A stretch of DNA of 64,000 bases from Chelativorans sp. AA-79 (lineage in GTDB: Bacteria > Pseudomonadota > Alphaproteobacteria > Rhizobiales > Rhizobiaceae), in the NCBI RefSeq assembly GCF_029457495.1, contig NZ_CP120361.1, positions 2,248,001 to 2,312,000 of the forward strand, in the 5' to 3' direction. The translations under genes and the position numbers were made by a program. Positions 18,242 to 28,957 of this stretch are shown piece after piece. Position 1 is the stretch's first letter. Each line of letters opens with the position of its first letter. The notes under the pieces were generated by a model. That model ran no database searches. It was not told the DNA's origin and worked only from the letters and a program-made list of their open reading frames with translations.

Positions 18242-19099
18242 TCACCCGTTGCGCAGCACGATACAGGCGGCGCCGGCGCTTTTCAGCTTCTGGCAGATCC
18301 GGTCCGCCTGCTCCCGCGTGTCTGCGCCCAGTCGGACGGCGTAGAGGCCACGGCGCCCGCGCGGCGAGCGCACGCGCGAGACCACGGGCTTCTCACCCGC
18401 AACGACATCCCCCACCTGCTTGCGGATGCGCTCCCATTTGCGGATTGCCACGCTGCGTTGGAAATGCCCGGCAACCTGGATGCCCCATGGCTTGATCGGA
18501 ACACGCGCCATGGCGAGCGTGGCCGCGGCGGAGACGGGCAGGTTGCGGCATGCGCTGCCGAAGGGCTTTCCGGGTTCTAGGGGCGGTATGGTGACCTCGC
18601 GGCCCTTCTCGATGAATTCGTCCACCGGAGCGCCGAGAATGTCGAGGACGTAGTTCTCGGTCTCCAGAGGCAGGAAACCGCCTCTCGAAAGCCAGCGCGA
18701 TATCCGCCCCTCTCCCGCATTGTAGGCAGCCGCCGCCAGCCCGAGATTACCGAATTTCCTTTTCAGGTCCGAGAGATACTTCGCGGAGGCGGGAATGGCT
18801 TTTTCCACGTCGAAAGCATCGTCCAGGCCGCGTAGGGATGCCGTCGCCGGCATGAACTGCGCCACGCCTTCGGCTCCTTTCGGGCTCACCGCGTTCGGGT
18901 CGAACCGGCTTTCCTTCCATAGAAGGCGCGCGAGAAAATGGGGGGAAAGCCCGTTAGTGGTGCCGTGCTGCTCGATGAGCCGGCAGATCGTCTCGAGGTG
19001 ATCCGCCTTCGCATCCGGCTCCGCGTGGCCCGGAAATGCGTTGAAAACCGGCAGCACAATCATCAAAGCGCCGACGGCCCTGGCTCGGTGAATGCCCAT
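18242..19099 (-). CDS. Lytic murein transglycosylase (SLT domain) with SPOR-like tail
   Basis: A 285-aa periplasmic enzyme predicted to cleave the glycan strand of peptidoglycan. A signal peptide (1-27, ending HAEP) is followed by an SLT_1 domain (about 30-150). The domain contains the catalytic Glu in LLWKESRFDP, then GAEGVAQFMPATA and AAAYNAGEGRI, the three standard motifs. The C-terminal 75 residues look like an SPOR-type fold (ending RICQKLKSAGAACIVLRNG), which binds denuded glycan. The start at 19099 gives the cleaner signal sequence; an ATG at 19120 would add seven residues. Its end lies 20 bp from the terminator of the small RNA on the other strand. Confidence 0.87.
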   Translation of the reverse strand: MGIHRARAVGALMIVLPVFNAFPGHAEPDAKADHLETICRLIEQHGTTNGLSPHFLARLLWKESRFDPNAVSPKGAEGVAQFMPATASLRGLDDAFDVEKAIPASAKYLSDLKRKFGNLGLAAAAYNAGEGRISRWLSRGGFLPLETENYVLDILGAPVDEFIEKGREVTIPPLEPGKPFGSACRNLPVSAAATLAMARVPIKPWGIQVAGHFQRSVAIRKWERIRKQVGDVVAGEKPVVSRVRSPRGRRGLYAVRLGADTREQADRICQKLKSAGAACIVLRNG

Positions 19100-19303
19100 C
19101 TGCTCTCTGGATCGCACCATTCAGCCCAAGCGGCCTCCACCCGGACCGCCTGCCAGTCTACCGCATTTTGCGGCCTTGGCCATCCGTCAGGGCTGCTGCT
19201 TCCTCCGGTGGATAGCGGAGCGTTGATGAATTCTGCCGGCTTCTCGTTCCGCCGTTAAACGGTCAGGAACTGACCAACCTGCAGGAATGCGGCGCCGTCT
19301 TTC

Positions 19304-19633
19304 TCATCCGCCGTGCTTCACCGGGTCCGGGCGCGCGAGGCCGCTCAGGATCGCCCGCGGCCCTTCCGCCGGAAATGCCGCGCCGTCCTCCTCGATCACG
19401 CGATAAAGCTTCTCGTCCCGGAAGGCGCTTGCAAAGCTGGTCGACACGCCGTCGCCGGGCTTGGCCGCGGTATCGAGGAAGTCGACCTCGGCTTCCGCTG
19501 CCACGATACGCGCATCGGCGGCCGATCGGGCACGGACCACCACTTCGCCCGCGGGCTGCGCCAGATCCCAATTGGGATCGGTCGCCGCCGCATCGGGAAC
19601 CAGGCGGAAGATTTTCAATGGCTCCTCAGGCAT
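19304..19633 (-). CDS. Conserved hypothetical protein (109 aa)
   Basis: A soluble, acidic 109-aa protein starting MPEEPLKIFRLVPDAAATDPNWD. I cannot assign a domain. The pattern of an early FRLVP strand, a central VRARSAADARIVAAEAE helix and a late LYRVIEEDG strand resembles small uncharacterised proteins of Rhizobiales. Codon use looks like that of its neighbours. No operon partner: the transglycosylase gene lies 204 bp further on in the same direction. Confidence 0.65.
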   Translation of the reverse strand: MPEEPLKIFRLVPDAAATDPNWDLAQPAGEVVVRARSAADARIVAAEAEVDFLDTAAKPGDGVSTSFASAFRDEKLYRVIEEDGAAFPAEGPRAILSGLARPDPVKHGG

Positions 19634-19743
19634 TTATGTTCTCCGTCTCGCATGTCTTCGAACACGCGACGGGGCAGGGCGGTTCCCCCGCCGTGACGGG
19701 GCAAAATATTTTCGCTTCGAGGACGTTTTTTTCCGACCTTGCG

Positions 19744-19768
19744 GGAACCTTCGGGCGTGCGGGACATT
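19744..19768 (+). promoter_or_regulatory. Putative EcfG/RpoE2-type promoter
   Basis: GGAAC (19744-19748) is followed by 16 bp and CATT (19765-19768). It fits the published Sinorhizobium RpoE2 consensus GGAAC-N18/19-TT. It lies eight bases before the candidate small RNA at 19776. By chance alone about 10-20 such matches are expected in a window of this size, so position is the main support. Confidence 0.4.
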
Positions 19769-19775
19769 AGTACCG

Positions 19776-19854
19776 TCGACGACACGCACTCCCCCCGCCC
19801 CCCAACCCCACAATTGCGTGTCGTTTGCCGGCGTTAACGCGCCGGCATTTTTTT
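19776..19854 (+). ncRNA. Candidate stress small RNA with C-rich loop
   Basis: A perfect 9-bp stem CGACACGCA (19780-19788) / TGCGTGTCG (19815-19823) closes a 26-nt loop made almost only of C and A (CTCCCCCCGCCCCCC and CCCC blocks). An intrinsic terminator follows directly, with stem TGCCGGCG/CGCCGGCA at 19826-19847 and seven T. A GGAAC-type general-stress promoter sits just upstream. The design recalls Caulobacter GsrN, a sigma-T-dependent small RNA with an exposed C-rich loop. Homology is not established. No protein is encoded here. Confidence 0.6.
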
Positions 19855-19887
19855 GTCCGCAGGGTGGAGAGCTCCGTTGCCGGAGGC

Positions 19888-22800
19888 TCAGTAATCTCTC
19901 TCATAGAAGATGCCGAGATCGGACTCTCCTCCAGATCCCACGCCGCCGCGCACCTTCAGATTGTCGGTGATGTCGAGATTGATGGTGCCGCGCGTCGTCC
20001 CGCCGGCACCGGCCTCGACGCCGAGATAGACGTTTTCCTGAATATAGCGCCCGGCGCGCACGGCGGCATTGCCCTCCTCATTCGTGATGATGTCGAGCTC
20101 GTCGAGCCCCGTCGCATTCCTGAGCGAGCCGAGCAGAGAGGTGTCGCCGCCGGCAAGCTCGGCGGCTGCCGCTGCAAGCTGCGCCAGCTGAAGCGGCGAC
20201 AGCTCCTCGACGCCGCGGTTGAAGATCAGCCGCGCGAGCACCTCGTCCTCCGGAAGCTCGGGCTGGGAGGAGAAATTGATCGCGAGATCCGAAACCCGGC
20301 CGCGGACGGTGATGAAGACCGTGATGTCGGTGCCCTCCGACCGGGCGATGAAGTCGAGGAACGGATCGAGGTCGCCGACAAGGCTCACCGTGCCCTCGTC
20401 GAACGTGATGCGCTGGCCGAGAATGGACAGGCGCCCGCGGATCAGGCGGAAGGCGCCGACCGGCTGGACGGAGGTCACCGGCCCGGTGACCGTCACCGAA
20501 CCGCCGAGCTCCGCGTCGAGCCCCCGGCCGCGCACGAAGATGCGGGCAGGGGCGTTGACGGTCACGTCGAGGCGCATGACGCTCGGCCGCTGGCTGGGCA
20601 TGGGGGTGCCGTCATCCGCGCGGGCGCGCTCGAGCGTCCTTTCCACCGCCGGCGGTGGCGCCACGTGCTGCACGTTGATGGCGGCCGCGCCGCCGCCGAG
20701 GCTGTCGGGAACCAGGATCTCGGCCCGGCTGATCTCGACGGTGCCCGATAGCAGCGGGTCGCGGGTGACCGGTCCCGTCAGGCGCAGGTTGCCGCTCACG
20801 GTGGCGGTCACCATCTCGCCATCGGCATACCGCGCTTCGTTCAGGCGGATCGCCAGATCGGCGGGAAAGCCCGCCGCCGGACTGGTGGAGACCGTTCCCG
20901 AGAGCGAGACGGAGCCACCCTCGGCGAAGGCCGCGGATGCCGAGCGGATCGTGATGGTGTCGGCCGACAGCGCGGCATCGACATTGATGTTGGTGAGCCG
21001 CAGGTTCGACATCGGATCGATGAAGGTGGCCCCCGACGTCGAAAGGCTTCCCGAGACGGCCGGGTTGGCTAGGCTGCCGGTGACCCGCAGGTCCGCAACG
21101 GCCGTGCCGGCAAGCTGCGCGCCGCGACCGGCGAGGAGCCGGTTTGCGAGCGAAAGGGGCGCGCTGCCGCGGATATCCAGCGCCAGACCGCTGCCGGCCA
21201 GCGGGATCTGCCCGCTTGCGGTGACGGACAGGCCGGAGGGACCCGTGGCCTCCAGGGAGCGCAGCATGACGGCGCGCCCGGCATAGTTTCCGGACGCGGT
21301 GACATTGAGCGGCCCGGCACCGACGGAAGCGAGTGCGCTGGCGGTGAGGCCCGTGGCTTGCGCCGTGAACGTCACTGCCGAATCGGCCGGTGTGCCGGTC
21401 ACGCGGGCCGAGCCCGTGAGCGTGCCGCCGAGATCCTGGCCCGGAACGCGCGCGTTCAGAAGGGAAAGCGGGAAGGACCCGAGGTCGACGGTGACATCCA
21501 TCTGCCCCTGGCCAAGAGGTATGTCGCCTTGAACCGTGGCGCTGAGGCCGCCGGGGCTCGTCACGCGGGCATCGACATTCAGCGTCTCGCCGCGCGTCAC
21601 GCCGGTCGCTTCGACGGCGAGCGAGGCGATCCCCGCCTCCCGCAGGGCCGTGGCAGTGATGTCACGGCCGGTGAGGCTGAAATTCGCCTGCGGCGTCTGC
21701 CGCGTGCCGGTTATCCTCGCCTGCCCGTCCAGCACCCCGCCCAGGGCGAGGTCTGGCCGGATCGTGTTGGCGATCGAAAGGGGAACGCGCTGCAACTCCG
21801 CCGTCACGTCCAATGTCTGGCCGATTTCTCCCTCGGCGGTGATCTGCCCGCCGCCCACGTCGAGCCGCACCGGCTCGAAATCGATCGTGTCGCCGCGCAC
21901 CGAAATCGTCGCGGGCTGTAAAAGCCGCGCCGAAACGCCCGCCTGGGTGAGGGACGCTTCCTCCAGTGTGAGGGAATAGCCGCCGCCCTCCTGCGGGGCG
22001 AGCGAGCCGCGCGTGACGATGTCGGTGCGGTTCCTCAGCGTCGCTTCCCCCGAGAAGGAGGTCGCTTCGCCCTGCGTCTGCGCGCGTGCGGCAAGCGTCG
22101 CCACCTCGATGCCGGCCGCGCTCACGCCGCTTGCCTGCAGGGTGCCCTCGACCGCCGGCACGCCGAACAGGTCGTCGACCTCCGCCCGCGCCTCGCCGCT
22201 TTCCAGCGAGAATTGATCGGTCGAAAGGCCGGAAGCGGTGGCGTTCAGGCTCGCATGCTGTTCGTCCTCGCGGGGCTCCAGCGAAAGCCGGGCGTTCACT
22301 GCGCCTTGGGCCTCGACCAGGAACAGCGCCGCGGCGGTTGAAATGTCGGATGCGTCGAGGGTGATGTCACCGGTCAGAAGCCCGTCGCGGTCCGAGGCGA
22401 TCCCGCCCGTGAGACGGACGCCCTGCGTGGAGAATTCCAGATCGCTCACCCGCCTTTCGCCGTCCGCGACGGCGATCTCGGCCTGCAGGTCCGCCCGCGC
22501 GCCCTCGATGAACGCCTCGCCCGAGACACGCCCCGTCAGTCTTTCGTCCTGCAGCGTGCCGTCGAAGCTGACGCGGGCGTCGTTGAGCTGCTTCTCCAGG
22601 ACGCTGCCATTCGGCACCTGTGCCAGCAGGGACAGGCTCAGATCGCCGGCGCTGCCGAAGGCGCGGCCGTTCGCCGTCAGCCGTCCCTCGGCGCGGTCGG
22701 TGACGAGCGACAGATCCTCGATGGCGGTGTCGAAGCGGAAATCGGCCGCCTCGCTGGAGAACATGCCGCCGGCCGTGAACTGCATCTGGTCGCTGGCGAT

Positions 22801-24501
22801 GCGGAAATCGTCGGCCGAGAAGCCCTCAGTCGTGCGCGCTACCCCGCCCGTCAACCGGGTCGTGCCGGCAAGCAGCGGGTCCAGTGCCTCGATCCCGAGG
22901 CTGAGGTCCTGCGCCGTGCCATCGAGCGTGAGGTCGAAGGCGCCGCTGATCGGCCTCACCTCGCCATTGGCGGTGAGGTCCACGCTACCGCCGAGTTCGC
23001 GCTGCGCCAGCCCGGAAAAGGGCGCGATGTTCGCTGCCCTGAGGCCGATATCGCCGCGGAAGGCATAGTCGCGGACGGTGCCGGACAGGGTTGCCGCAAG
23101 ATCGTTTCCGACAAGCTCCGCGTTGTCGATGGCGAGCGGCTCACCCGCTTCCCAGCCGCCGTTGGCGGTGAAGCGGAGCGACTCGCCCAGCGCCTGGGCG
23201 ACATCGGCCCGCTCCGCGGTGATGTCCGTCACGGCGCCGTCGACTTCATAGGTGATGCGGCGCTGGTCGGGCATGGAAAGATTGGCCGCGATGCCGCCCA
23301 TCGTCAGGGTCGCGTTCCCGGCGGCGAAGCTGCCGGTCTGCAGGTTCTCCACGTCGAGCGAGGCGTTCCACGTCTCTCCGCCGGCTTCGCCGTATTGCGC
23401 GGTGAGTTGGGCGCTGCGCACCGAGGTCTCGCCGCCGCTCACGGGCAGAAGCACCTGGCCGCCCGCCGCCTCGGAAATGTCCGCGTCGAGGGAGAGAGCG
23501 GTCAGGAAGCCGTCCGAAGACGTTTCCGCGCTCGCCTCGAGAGACAGAGCCGCGCTGGAAAGGCTCAAATTGTCGAGCAGCAGGCCGCCGCCGCTTTTCG
23601 CCACGCCCGCCGCCTGCAGGCTGGTCTCTTCGCCGAAAAAGCCACGGAAGCGGGCCGGGATCAGCCGCGCGATGGGGCCGCCCACATCCACGGTGAAGCC
23701 GATCCCCTCCTGCCTCTGGCGGAAACGCGCCGTGCCCGAAAGGGCCGGCTCGCCGGCCGCGGCGAGTTCCATCGCCAGGTCCAGATTGTCGATCGGCCCG
23801 GAACCGGAAAGCGTCAGCGAGAGCGGCGGGCGCCCCTCGATATTGAGAAGGTTGGCCACGACGCCGTCTTGCGGCTCGGAAAGAGCGAATTCGAGATCGA
23901 GTTGGTCTGTCGCGTTCTCGTAGGCGGCCTGGAGGGACAACTGACCACCGGGGCCGTCCAGGCGGGTGATGTCGAGCGCGGTGTCGAGCGAGCCGCCTTC
24001 CAGCCGCAGCCGGCCCTCGACGGAAAGAACCGACTCGAGACCGAACACCTCCTGCGCGAAGGAAACCGACGGCACCTCGAGACTGCCGAGATCGATGGCA
24101 ATCGGCAGTTCGGGAATGGAGAAGGAGCGCGCTTCCGGCGAGGGCAGGGCGTTTTCGTCAGGCAGCGGCCGCCGGAGCACCTCGATCGAATCCGCCGCCA
24201 GCCGGGAGATCTCCAGCCTCTGGCGCAGGATCAGAGTCGAGCGGCTCCAGTCGATCGTGGCGTTTGTGATCCGCAGCCACACGCCCTCACGGTCGGCCAC
24301 CGTGATCTCGCGGATCGTCGCCTCGGATGAAAGCACGCCTTCTATGCCGCTGATACGGATCTGCCGGTTGGGCGTGGAGAGCCGGTTCTCGATGAAGGAC
24401 AGGAAGAACGATTGTTCCTCTTCCGGCGTCTGCTGCGCCGGGCCCTGTGCAAGTGCCGGCAGCGCGGTGAGAAGCAGCAAGAGAGCGACCAGAAAGCGCA
24501 T
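19888..24501 (-). CDS. tamB: TamB: translocation and assembly module inner-membrane protein
   Basis: A 1537-aa AsmA-like/DUF490 protein that spans the periplasm, partners the outer-membrane protein TamA and is implicated in outer-membrane protein assembly and phospholipid transport. An N-terminal signal anchor (about 1-20, LVALLLLLTALPALAQ) is followed by more than 1100 residues of repetitive beta-strand sequence rich in T, S, G and D that forms the taco-shaped hydrophobic groove. The conserved DUF490/TamB domain is at the C-terminus (about 1180-1537), with motifs such as RLSILGQRITFDEGTVSL and DNLKVRGGVGSGGESDLG. Its ATG overlaps the tamA stop by one base, so translation is coupled. Confidence 0.95.
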   Translation of the reverse strand: MRFLVALLLLLTALPALAQGPAQQTPEEEQSFFLSFIENRLSTPNRQIRISGIEGVLSSEATIREITVADREGVWLRITNATIDWSRSTLILRQRLEISRLAADSIEVLRRPLPDENALPSPEARSFSIPELPIAIDLGSLEVPSVSFAQEVFGLESVLSVEGRLRLEGGSLDTALDITRLDGPGGQLSLQAAYENATDQLDLEFALSEPQDGVVANLLNIEGRPPLSLTLSGSGPIDNLDLAMELAAAGEPALSGTARFRQRQEGIGFTVDVGGPIARLIPARFRGFFGEETSLQAAGVAKSGGGLLLDNLSLSSAALSLEASAETSSDGFLTALSLDADISEAAGGQVLLPVSGGETSVRSAQLTAQYGEAGGETWNASLDVENLQTGSFAAGNATLTMGGIAANLSMPDQRRITYEVDGAVTDITAERADVAQALGESLRFTANGGWEAGEPLAIDNAELVGNDLAATLSGTVRDYAFRGDIGLRAANIAPFSGLAQRELGGSVDLTANGEVRPISGAFDLTLDGTAQDLSLGIEALDPLLAGTTRLTGGVARTTEGFSADDFRIASDQMQFTAGGMFSSEAADFRFDTAIEDLSLVTDRAEGRLTANGRAFGSAGDLSLSLLAQVPNGSVLEKQLNDARVSFDGTLQDERLTGRVSGEAFIEGARADLQAEIAVADGERRVSDLEFSTQGVRLTGGIASDRDGLLTGDITLDASDISTAAALFLVEAQGAVNARLSLEPREDEQHASLNATASGLSTDQFSLESGEARAEVDDLFGVPAVEGTLQASGVSAAGIEVATLAARAQTQGEATSFSGEATLRNRTDIVTRGSLAPQEGGGYSLTLEEASLTQAGVSARLLQPATISVRGDTIDFEPVRLDVGGGQITAEGEIGQTLDVTAELQRVPLSIANTIRPDLALGGVLDGQARITGTRQTPQANFSLTGRDITATALREAGIASLAVEATGVTRGETLNVDARVTSPGGLSATVQGDIPLGQGQMDVTVDLGSFPLSLLNARVPGQDLGGTLTGSARVTGTPADSAVTFTAQATGLTASALASVGAGPLNVTASGNYAGRAVMLRSLEATGPSGLSVTASGQIPLAGSGLALDIRGSAPLSLANRLLAGRGAQLAGTAVADLRVTGSLANPAVSGSLSTSGATFIDPMSNLRLTNINVDAALSADTITIRSASAAFAEGGSVSLSGTVSTSPAAGFPADLAIRLNEARYADGEMVTATVSGNLRLTGPVTRDPLLSGTVEISRAEILVPDSLGGGAAAINVQHVAPPPAVERTLERARADDGTPMPSQRPSVMRLDVTVNAPARIFVRGRGLDAELGGSVTVTGPVTSVQPVGAFRLIRGRLSILGQRITFDEGTVSLVGDLDPFLDFIARSEGTDITVFITVRGRVSDLAINFSSQPELPEDEVLARLIFNRGVEELSPLQLAQLAAAAAELAGGDTSLLGSLRNATGLDELDIITNEEGNAAVRAGRYIQENVYLGVEAGAGGTTRGTINLDITDNLKVRGGVGSGGESDLGIFYERDY

Positions 24502-26432
24502 CAGAATGCCTGTCCTATGCCGACATAGAAGGCCACGTCCGGATCCTCCTCGCGCGGGTCGAGCGGCACGGCCACGTCGAGCCGGATCGGGCCGAAGCCG
24601 GTAAGATAGCGCAGCCCCGCGCCCACGCCGATCCGCAAGTCTTCCGAGAAATCGGGCACCGCATTTTCGCTCACATAGCCCGCGTCCACAAAGCCGACGA
24701 GGCCGATCGTCGGGGTGACGCGCACGCGCAACTCCGCCGAGCCTTCGATGAGCGAGCGTCCGCCCGCCGTGCCTTCCGGCGTTTCCACGCCGATGCTGCG
24801 ATAGGCGTAGCCGCGCACCGAGCCCCCTCCGCCGGCGAAGAACAGCTTGTCGGGAGCTGTCTCCTCCAGGGGCGGGTCGACGATGGCTCCGAGCTTCAGG
24901 CGCCCGGCGACCACGAAACGGTTCTCCTCGTCGAAGCCGTAATAGGCCCTGCCCTCGGCCGTGACCCGCGCGGCGGCATTGCCGTAGTTGAACTCGTAGA
25001 AAGGTTCCACGACCAGCTCGGCGAAGACGCCCTCGGTGGCATCGGCGGGATTGTCACGGGAATCATAGGCGATTCCACCCAGGAAGCCGGCGGTGACGAA
25101 GTCACGGGTGCCGAAATCGTCCTCGAATTCGGCATAGCCTCCACTGGCGAAAAGCCGGCCCGTGATGCGGTCGGTGAAGCGGTGAGTGAAGCCCGCCTGT
25201 GCCGTCACGCCCGTCCTTGTGTAGATATCCAGCACTTCGCGGTCGCCGATGAGCGATGCCACGAAGTCGGTCCGCGGCGTATAGATGCCGGGCTTCGTGA
25301 AGGTCACGCCTGCGCGATAGGTGAGGTCCGCGGGATCGATCGTTTCCCCGATGCCCGCCACCTTGCCTTCGATGCGCAGACGCTCGGCGCGGCCGAACAG
25401 ATTGCGGTGCAGCCAGAAGGCGTCGAGCCCCAGCCCGTCGACGGTCGAATAGGACCCCCCGACCCCGAAGCGCCGCGGCAGGCGCTCCTGCACGATCACC
25501 TGGATGGGCAGGCTTCCGTCGGGGCCGATCGTCTCGGCCTCCTGGATGCGGGCCGAGCGGAAGACGTCCAGCCTCGAAAGGTTGTCGCGCGCCTCCTGAA
25601 TCTCGTCGGGATCGTACTCCACACCCGGCTCGATCCCGGTCTGACGGGCGACGAAGGCCGCGTCCATGCGCTCGGTGCCGGTAACGGTGACCGGTCCGAA
25701 CACCGCGTGGCGCCCCGGCTCCACGGTCAGCTCCGCATCGATCGTGTTCGTGGTGTGGGCGGCGATCACGCGCCGTTCGATCACCTCCGCCTTGGCATAG
25801 CCCTGGTGCCGCCACGCCTCCTCGGCAAGCCGGCCGGCCTCGATGATGACACCGCTGCGCGCCGGTTCGCCGGGGCGGAAGCCCGCATGCGCCGGGCTTT
25901 CCACCACGTCGCGGCGGTTCGTGGCCGGCGGCGCCTGATTGACGACTTCGGCTTCCGCGAAGTGGAAAAGAGGGCCGGGATCGATCGCGACGCGCACCGC
26001 GGCCGGGCTCGCCAGTTCCGCGTCGGGAAGCAGGCTTGCTGCCTCGCGCCCGTCGATGGTGATGGAGATCGTGCCTCCGTAACGCGCCTGCGCGTAAAGG
26101 GCGTTGAGCAGGCGCCGATAGTCACCGCGCGCCTTGGCGATGAGGCCGGCGGCTCCCGAAGCGGGCTCCTCACGGTCACCCCAGAGCTGGGAAGCGCGCT
26201 GCAGCGTGCGCTCGATATCCGCATCGCCGCCCGCCACCACAAAATCCACCGTGTAGGGCTGCGGTGTGCCGATCACCTCCTCCTCGGGCCTGTCGCGCTC
26301 GAAAAGGCGCAGCCCGAAGATCTCCAGCGCAGCGGCCGGCGCCGGCATGGCAAGAGCCGCCGCGCAAAGAAGAAGCGCGGTCTTCAGGCGCAGTGATCGT
26401 CGCCAGGTCTCGGCAGTGCGGTTGCTCAACAT
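24501..26432 (-). CDS. tamA: TamA: BamA/Omp85-family outer-membrane protein
   Basis: A 643-aa outer-membrane protein with a signal peptide (about 1-37, cleavage near APAAALE), three POTRA-type repeats (about 50-280; e.g. PYTVDFVVAGG and VEPGRHAVFGPVTVTG) and a 16-strand Omp85 barrel to the end. The barrel includes the conserved VRGYAYRS loop motif and ends in aromatic Phe (GIGQAF), the signal for barrel assembly. It is upstream of tamB in a two-gene operon. The ATG at 26432 follows GGGAGGG with almost no spacer, so the exact start is uncertain; an ATG at 26546 also exists. Confidence 0.95.
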   Translation of the reverse strand: MLSNRTAETWRRSLRLKTALLLCAAALAMPAPAAALEIFGLRLFERDRPEEEVIGTPQPYTVDFVVAGGDADIERTLQRASQLWGDREEPASGAAGLIAKARGDYRRLLNALYAQARYGGTISITIDGREAASLLPDAELASPAAVRVAIDPGPLFHFAEAEVVNQAPPATNRRDVVESPAHAGFRPGEPARSGVIIEAGRLAEEAWRHQGYAKAEVIERRVIAAHTTNTIDAELTVEPGRHAVFGPVTVTGTERMDAAFVARQTGIEPGVEYDPDEIQEARDNLSRLDVFRSARIQEAETIGPDGSLPIQVIVQERLPRRFGVGGSYSTVDGLGLDAFWLHRNLFGRAERLRIEGKVAGIGETIDPADLTYRAGVTFTKPGIYTPRTDFVASLIGDREVLDIYTRTGVTAQAGFTHRFTDRITGRLFASGGYAEFEDDFGTRDFVTAGFLGGIAYDSRDNPADATEGVFAELVVEPFYEFNYGNAAARVTAEGRAYYGFDEENRFVVAGRLKLGAIVDPPLEETAPDKLFFAGGGGSVRGYAYRSIGVETPEGTAGGRSLIEGSAELRVRVTPTIGLVGFVDAGYVSENAVPDFSEDLRIGVGAGLRYLTGFGPIRLDVAVPLDPREEDPDVAFYVGIGQAF

Positions 26433-26627
26433 CCCTCCCGACCGCGCGAAGACACCGCGCTGTCCAAGTTCCCTCGAAATCCCCGCCTGCCGCACCGCCA
26501 CATGCAGCAACAGCGACAAGCTGGCTGCAAATGGCAGGCAGGGCAAGCTCTATCTCAAGAGATGGGAGGCCATCAAGCGGGTAAGATGCAGTTCTGCCGA
26601 GGTTTTTCCGGCGTGGTTGCCATAAGG

Positions 26628-27140
26628 TCACTGTCCGGTCGGGCAGCGGTTCAGCGCTACCTCGGTCGGCTGGCTCCCGGCGGTGACGGTGAGGGCGAGG
26701 GTGTCTTCCCCCGTTTCGCGAAGCTCAAAAGTGCGGTCCTCGCGCCCCCCGCCGACCGTGCAATGGGCGTATATCTTGGCCTCTCCGTCAAAGACCTCGA
26801 TGTCGCGAATGCTGCAGGTGGTGCCTTCCCAGCGGATGAGGGTGTCGGTGAGGTAGAGCCCGCTGCCGCCGTCGTCGTCGACGGAAGCGCAGGCCGCCCG
26901 GTCGCTGGCCCAGGCTCCCTGGATCTGGGCGAAGGCGTCCCGCTCCGATTCGAGAATCTGCCGGTCCTCCACCGGGCCGGCACCGGGAGTGCGCTCGATG
27001 ATCACCGGGGATTCGTCCTCATCGATGTCCTCGGCGCGCCCCAGCGCACCGCCGCGGTCGTCCTCGTCCTGCGCAAGGCCGGGGAGGATGGGCAGGGCGA
27101 GGCCCAGGACGAGCGAAAGCGCGAAGGCGGCCGGCTTCAT
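26628..27140 (-). CDS. Secreted protein of unknown function (170 aa)
   Basis: An exported protein with a clear signal peptide (1-23, ending LPGLAQ) and an acidic linker. A C-terminal region of about 90 residues follows (IQGAWASDRAACAS onward) with four cysteines and repeated strands (RWEGTTCSIRDIEVF, IYAHCTVGGG). That pattern is a lipocalin-like or inhibitor-like beta fold in which the cysteines could pair. I recognise no characterised family. It is translationally coupled to the gene before it (ATGA overlap). Confidence 0.75.
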   Translation of the reverse strand: MKPAAFALSLVLGLALPILPGLAQDEDDRGGALGRAEDIDEDESPVIIERTPGAGPVEDRQILESERDAFAQIQGAWASDRAACASVDDDGGSGLYLTDTLIRWEGTTCSIRDIEVFDGEAKIYAHCTVGGGREDRTFELRETGEDTLALTVTAGSQPTEVALNRCPTGQ

Positions 27141-27394
27141 TTTCCGCTCCTGTTGCCCTTGCCGAGATCGCTGCGGGCGCGCTTGTCCTTGTCCATCTTG
27201 GTGAAGCTCTCCATCACCTCGTCGGGGTGCGTCCGGTTGTCGGGCTGGGCGTGCCGCTCGTTGCGGACGCTTTCCTGGTCGTCGCCCTGCAGGCTGTTCC
27301 TGCCCATACGGTCGTTGGCGAGATCCGTCTCCTTCACCTTGGTGGAATCGTTGGGCTTGCGCCCCTGGCCCTGGCTGGCTTTCTCTGCCGGCAT
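27137..27394 (-). CDS. Small hydrophilic protein of unknown function (85 aa)
   Basis: An 85-aa, highly charged protein without hydrophobic segments, rich in K, D, N, Q and R, and probably disordered. It begins MPAEKASQGQGRKPNDSTK. A strong ribosome-binding site (AAAGGAG) precedes the ATG. A weak EcfG-like promoter, GGAAA-N16-CGGTT, is visible about 30 bp further upstream, and the composition resembles small stress proteins of Rhizobiales. It overlaps the start of the secreted-protein gene by four bases, so the two form an operon. Confidence 0.65.
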   Translation of the reverse strand: MPAEKASQGQGRKPNDSTKVKETDLANDRMGRNSLQGDDQESVRNERHAQPDNRTHPDEVMESFTKMDKDKRARSDLGKGNRSGK

Positions 27395-27568
27395 CTCGTT
27401 CTCCTTTTCTGCGAGGTCTTTTCCTAACCGCCGGGCGGCCAACTGGTTTCCTGGACGAGGGATTTTCCTTGAGGAGAGGCGTCTGCACTGCTCGGCGGTG
27501 GGCAAACGCGGCAAAGGTCTCTATTCTTTTTGTCTGAGGGCCCTGTCGCAACGATAAACGGGTGAAGA

Positions 27569-28956
<1,388 letters not shown>

Positions 28957-28957
<1 letters not shown>

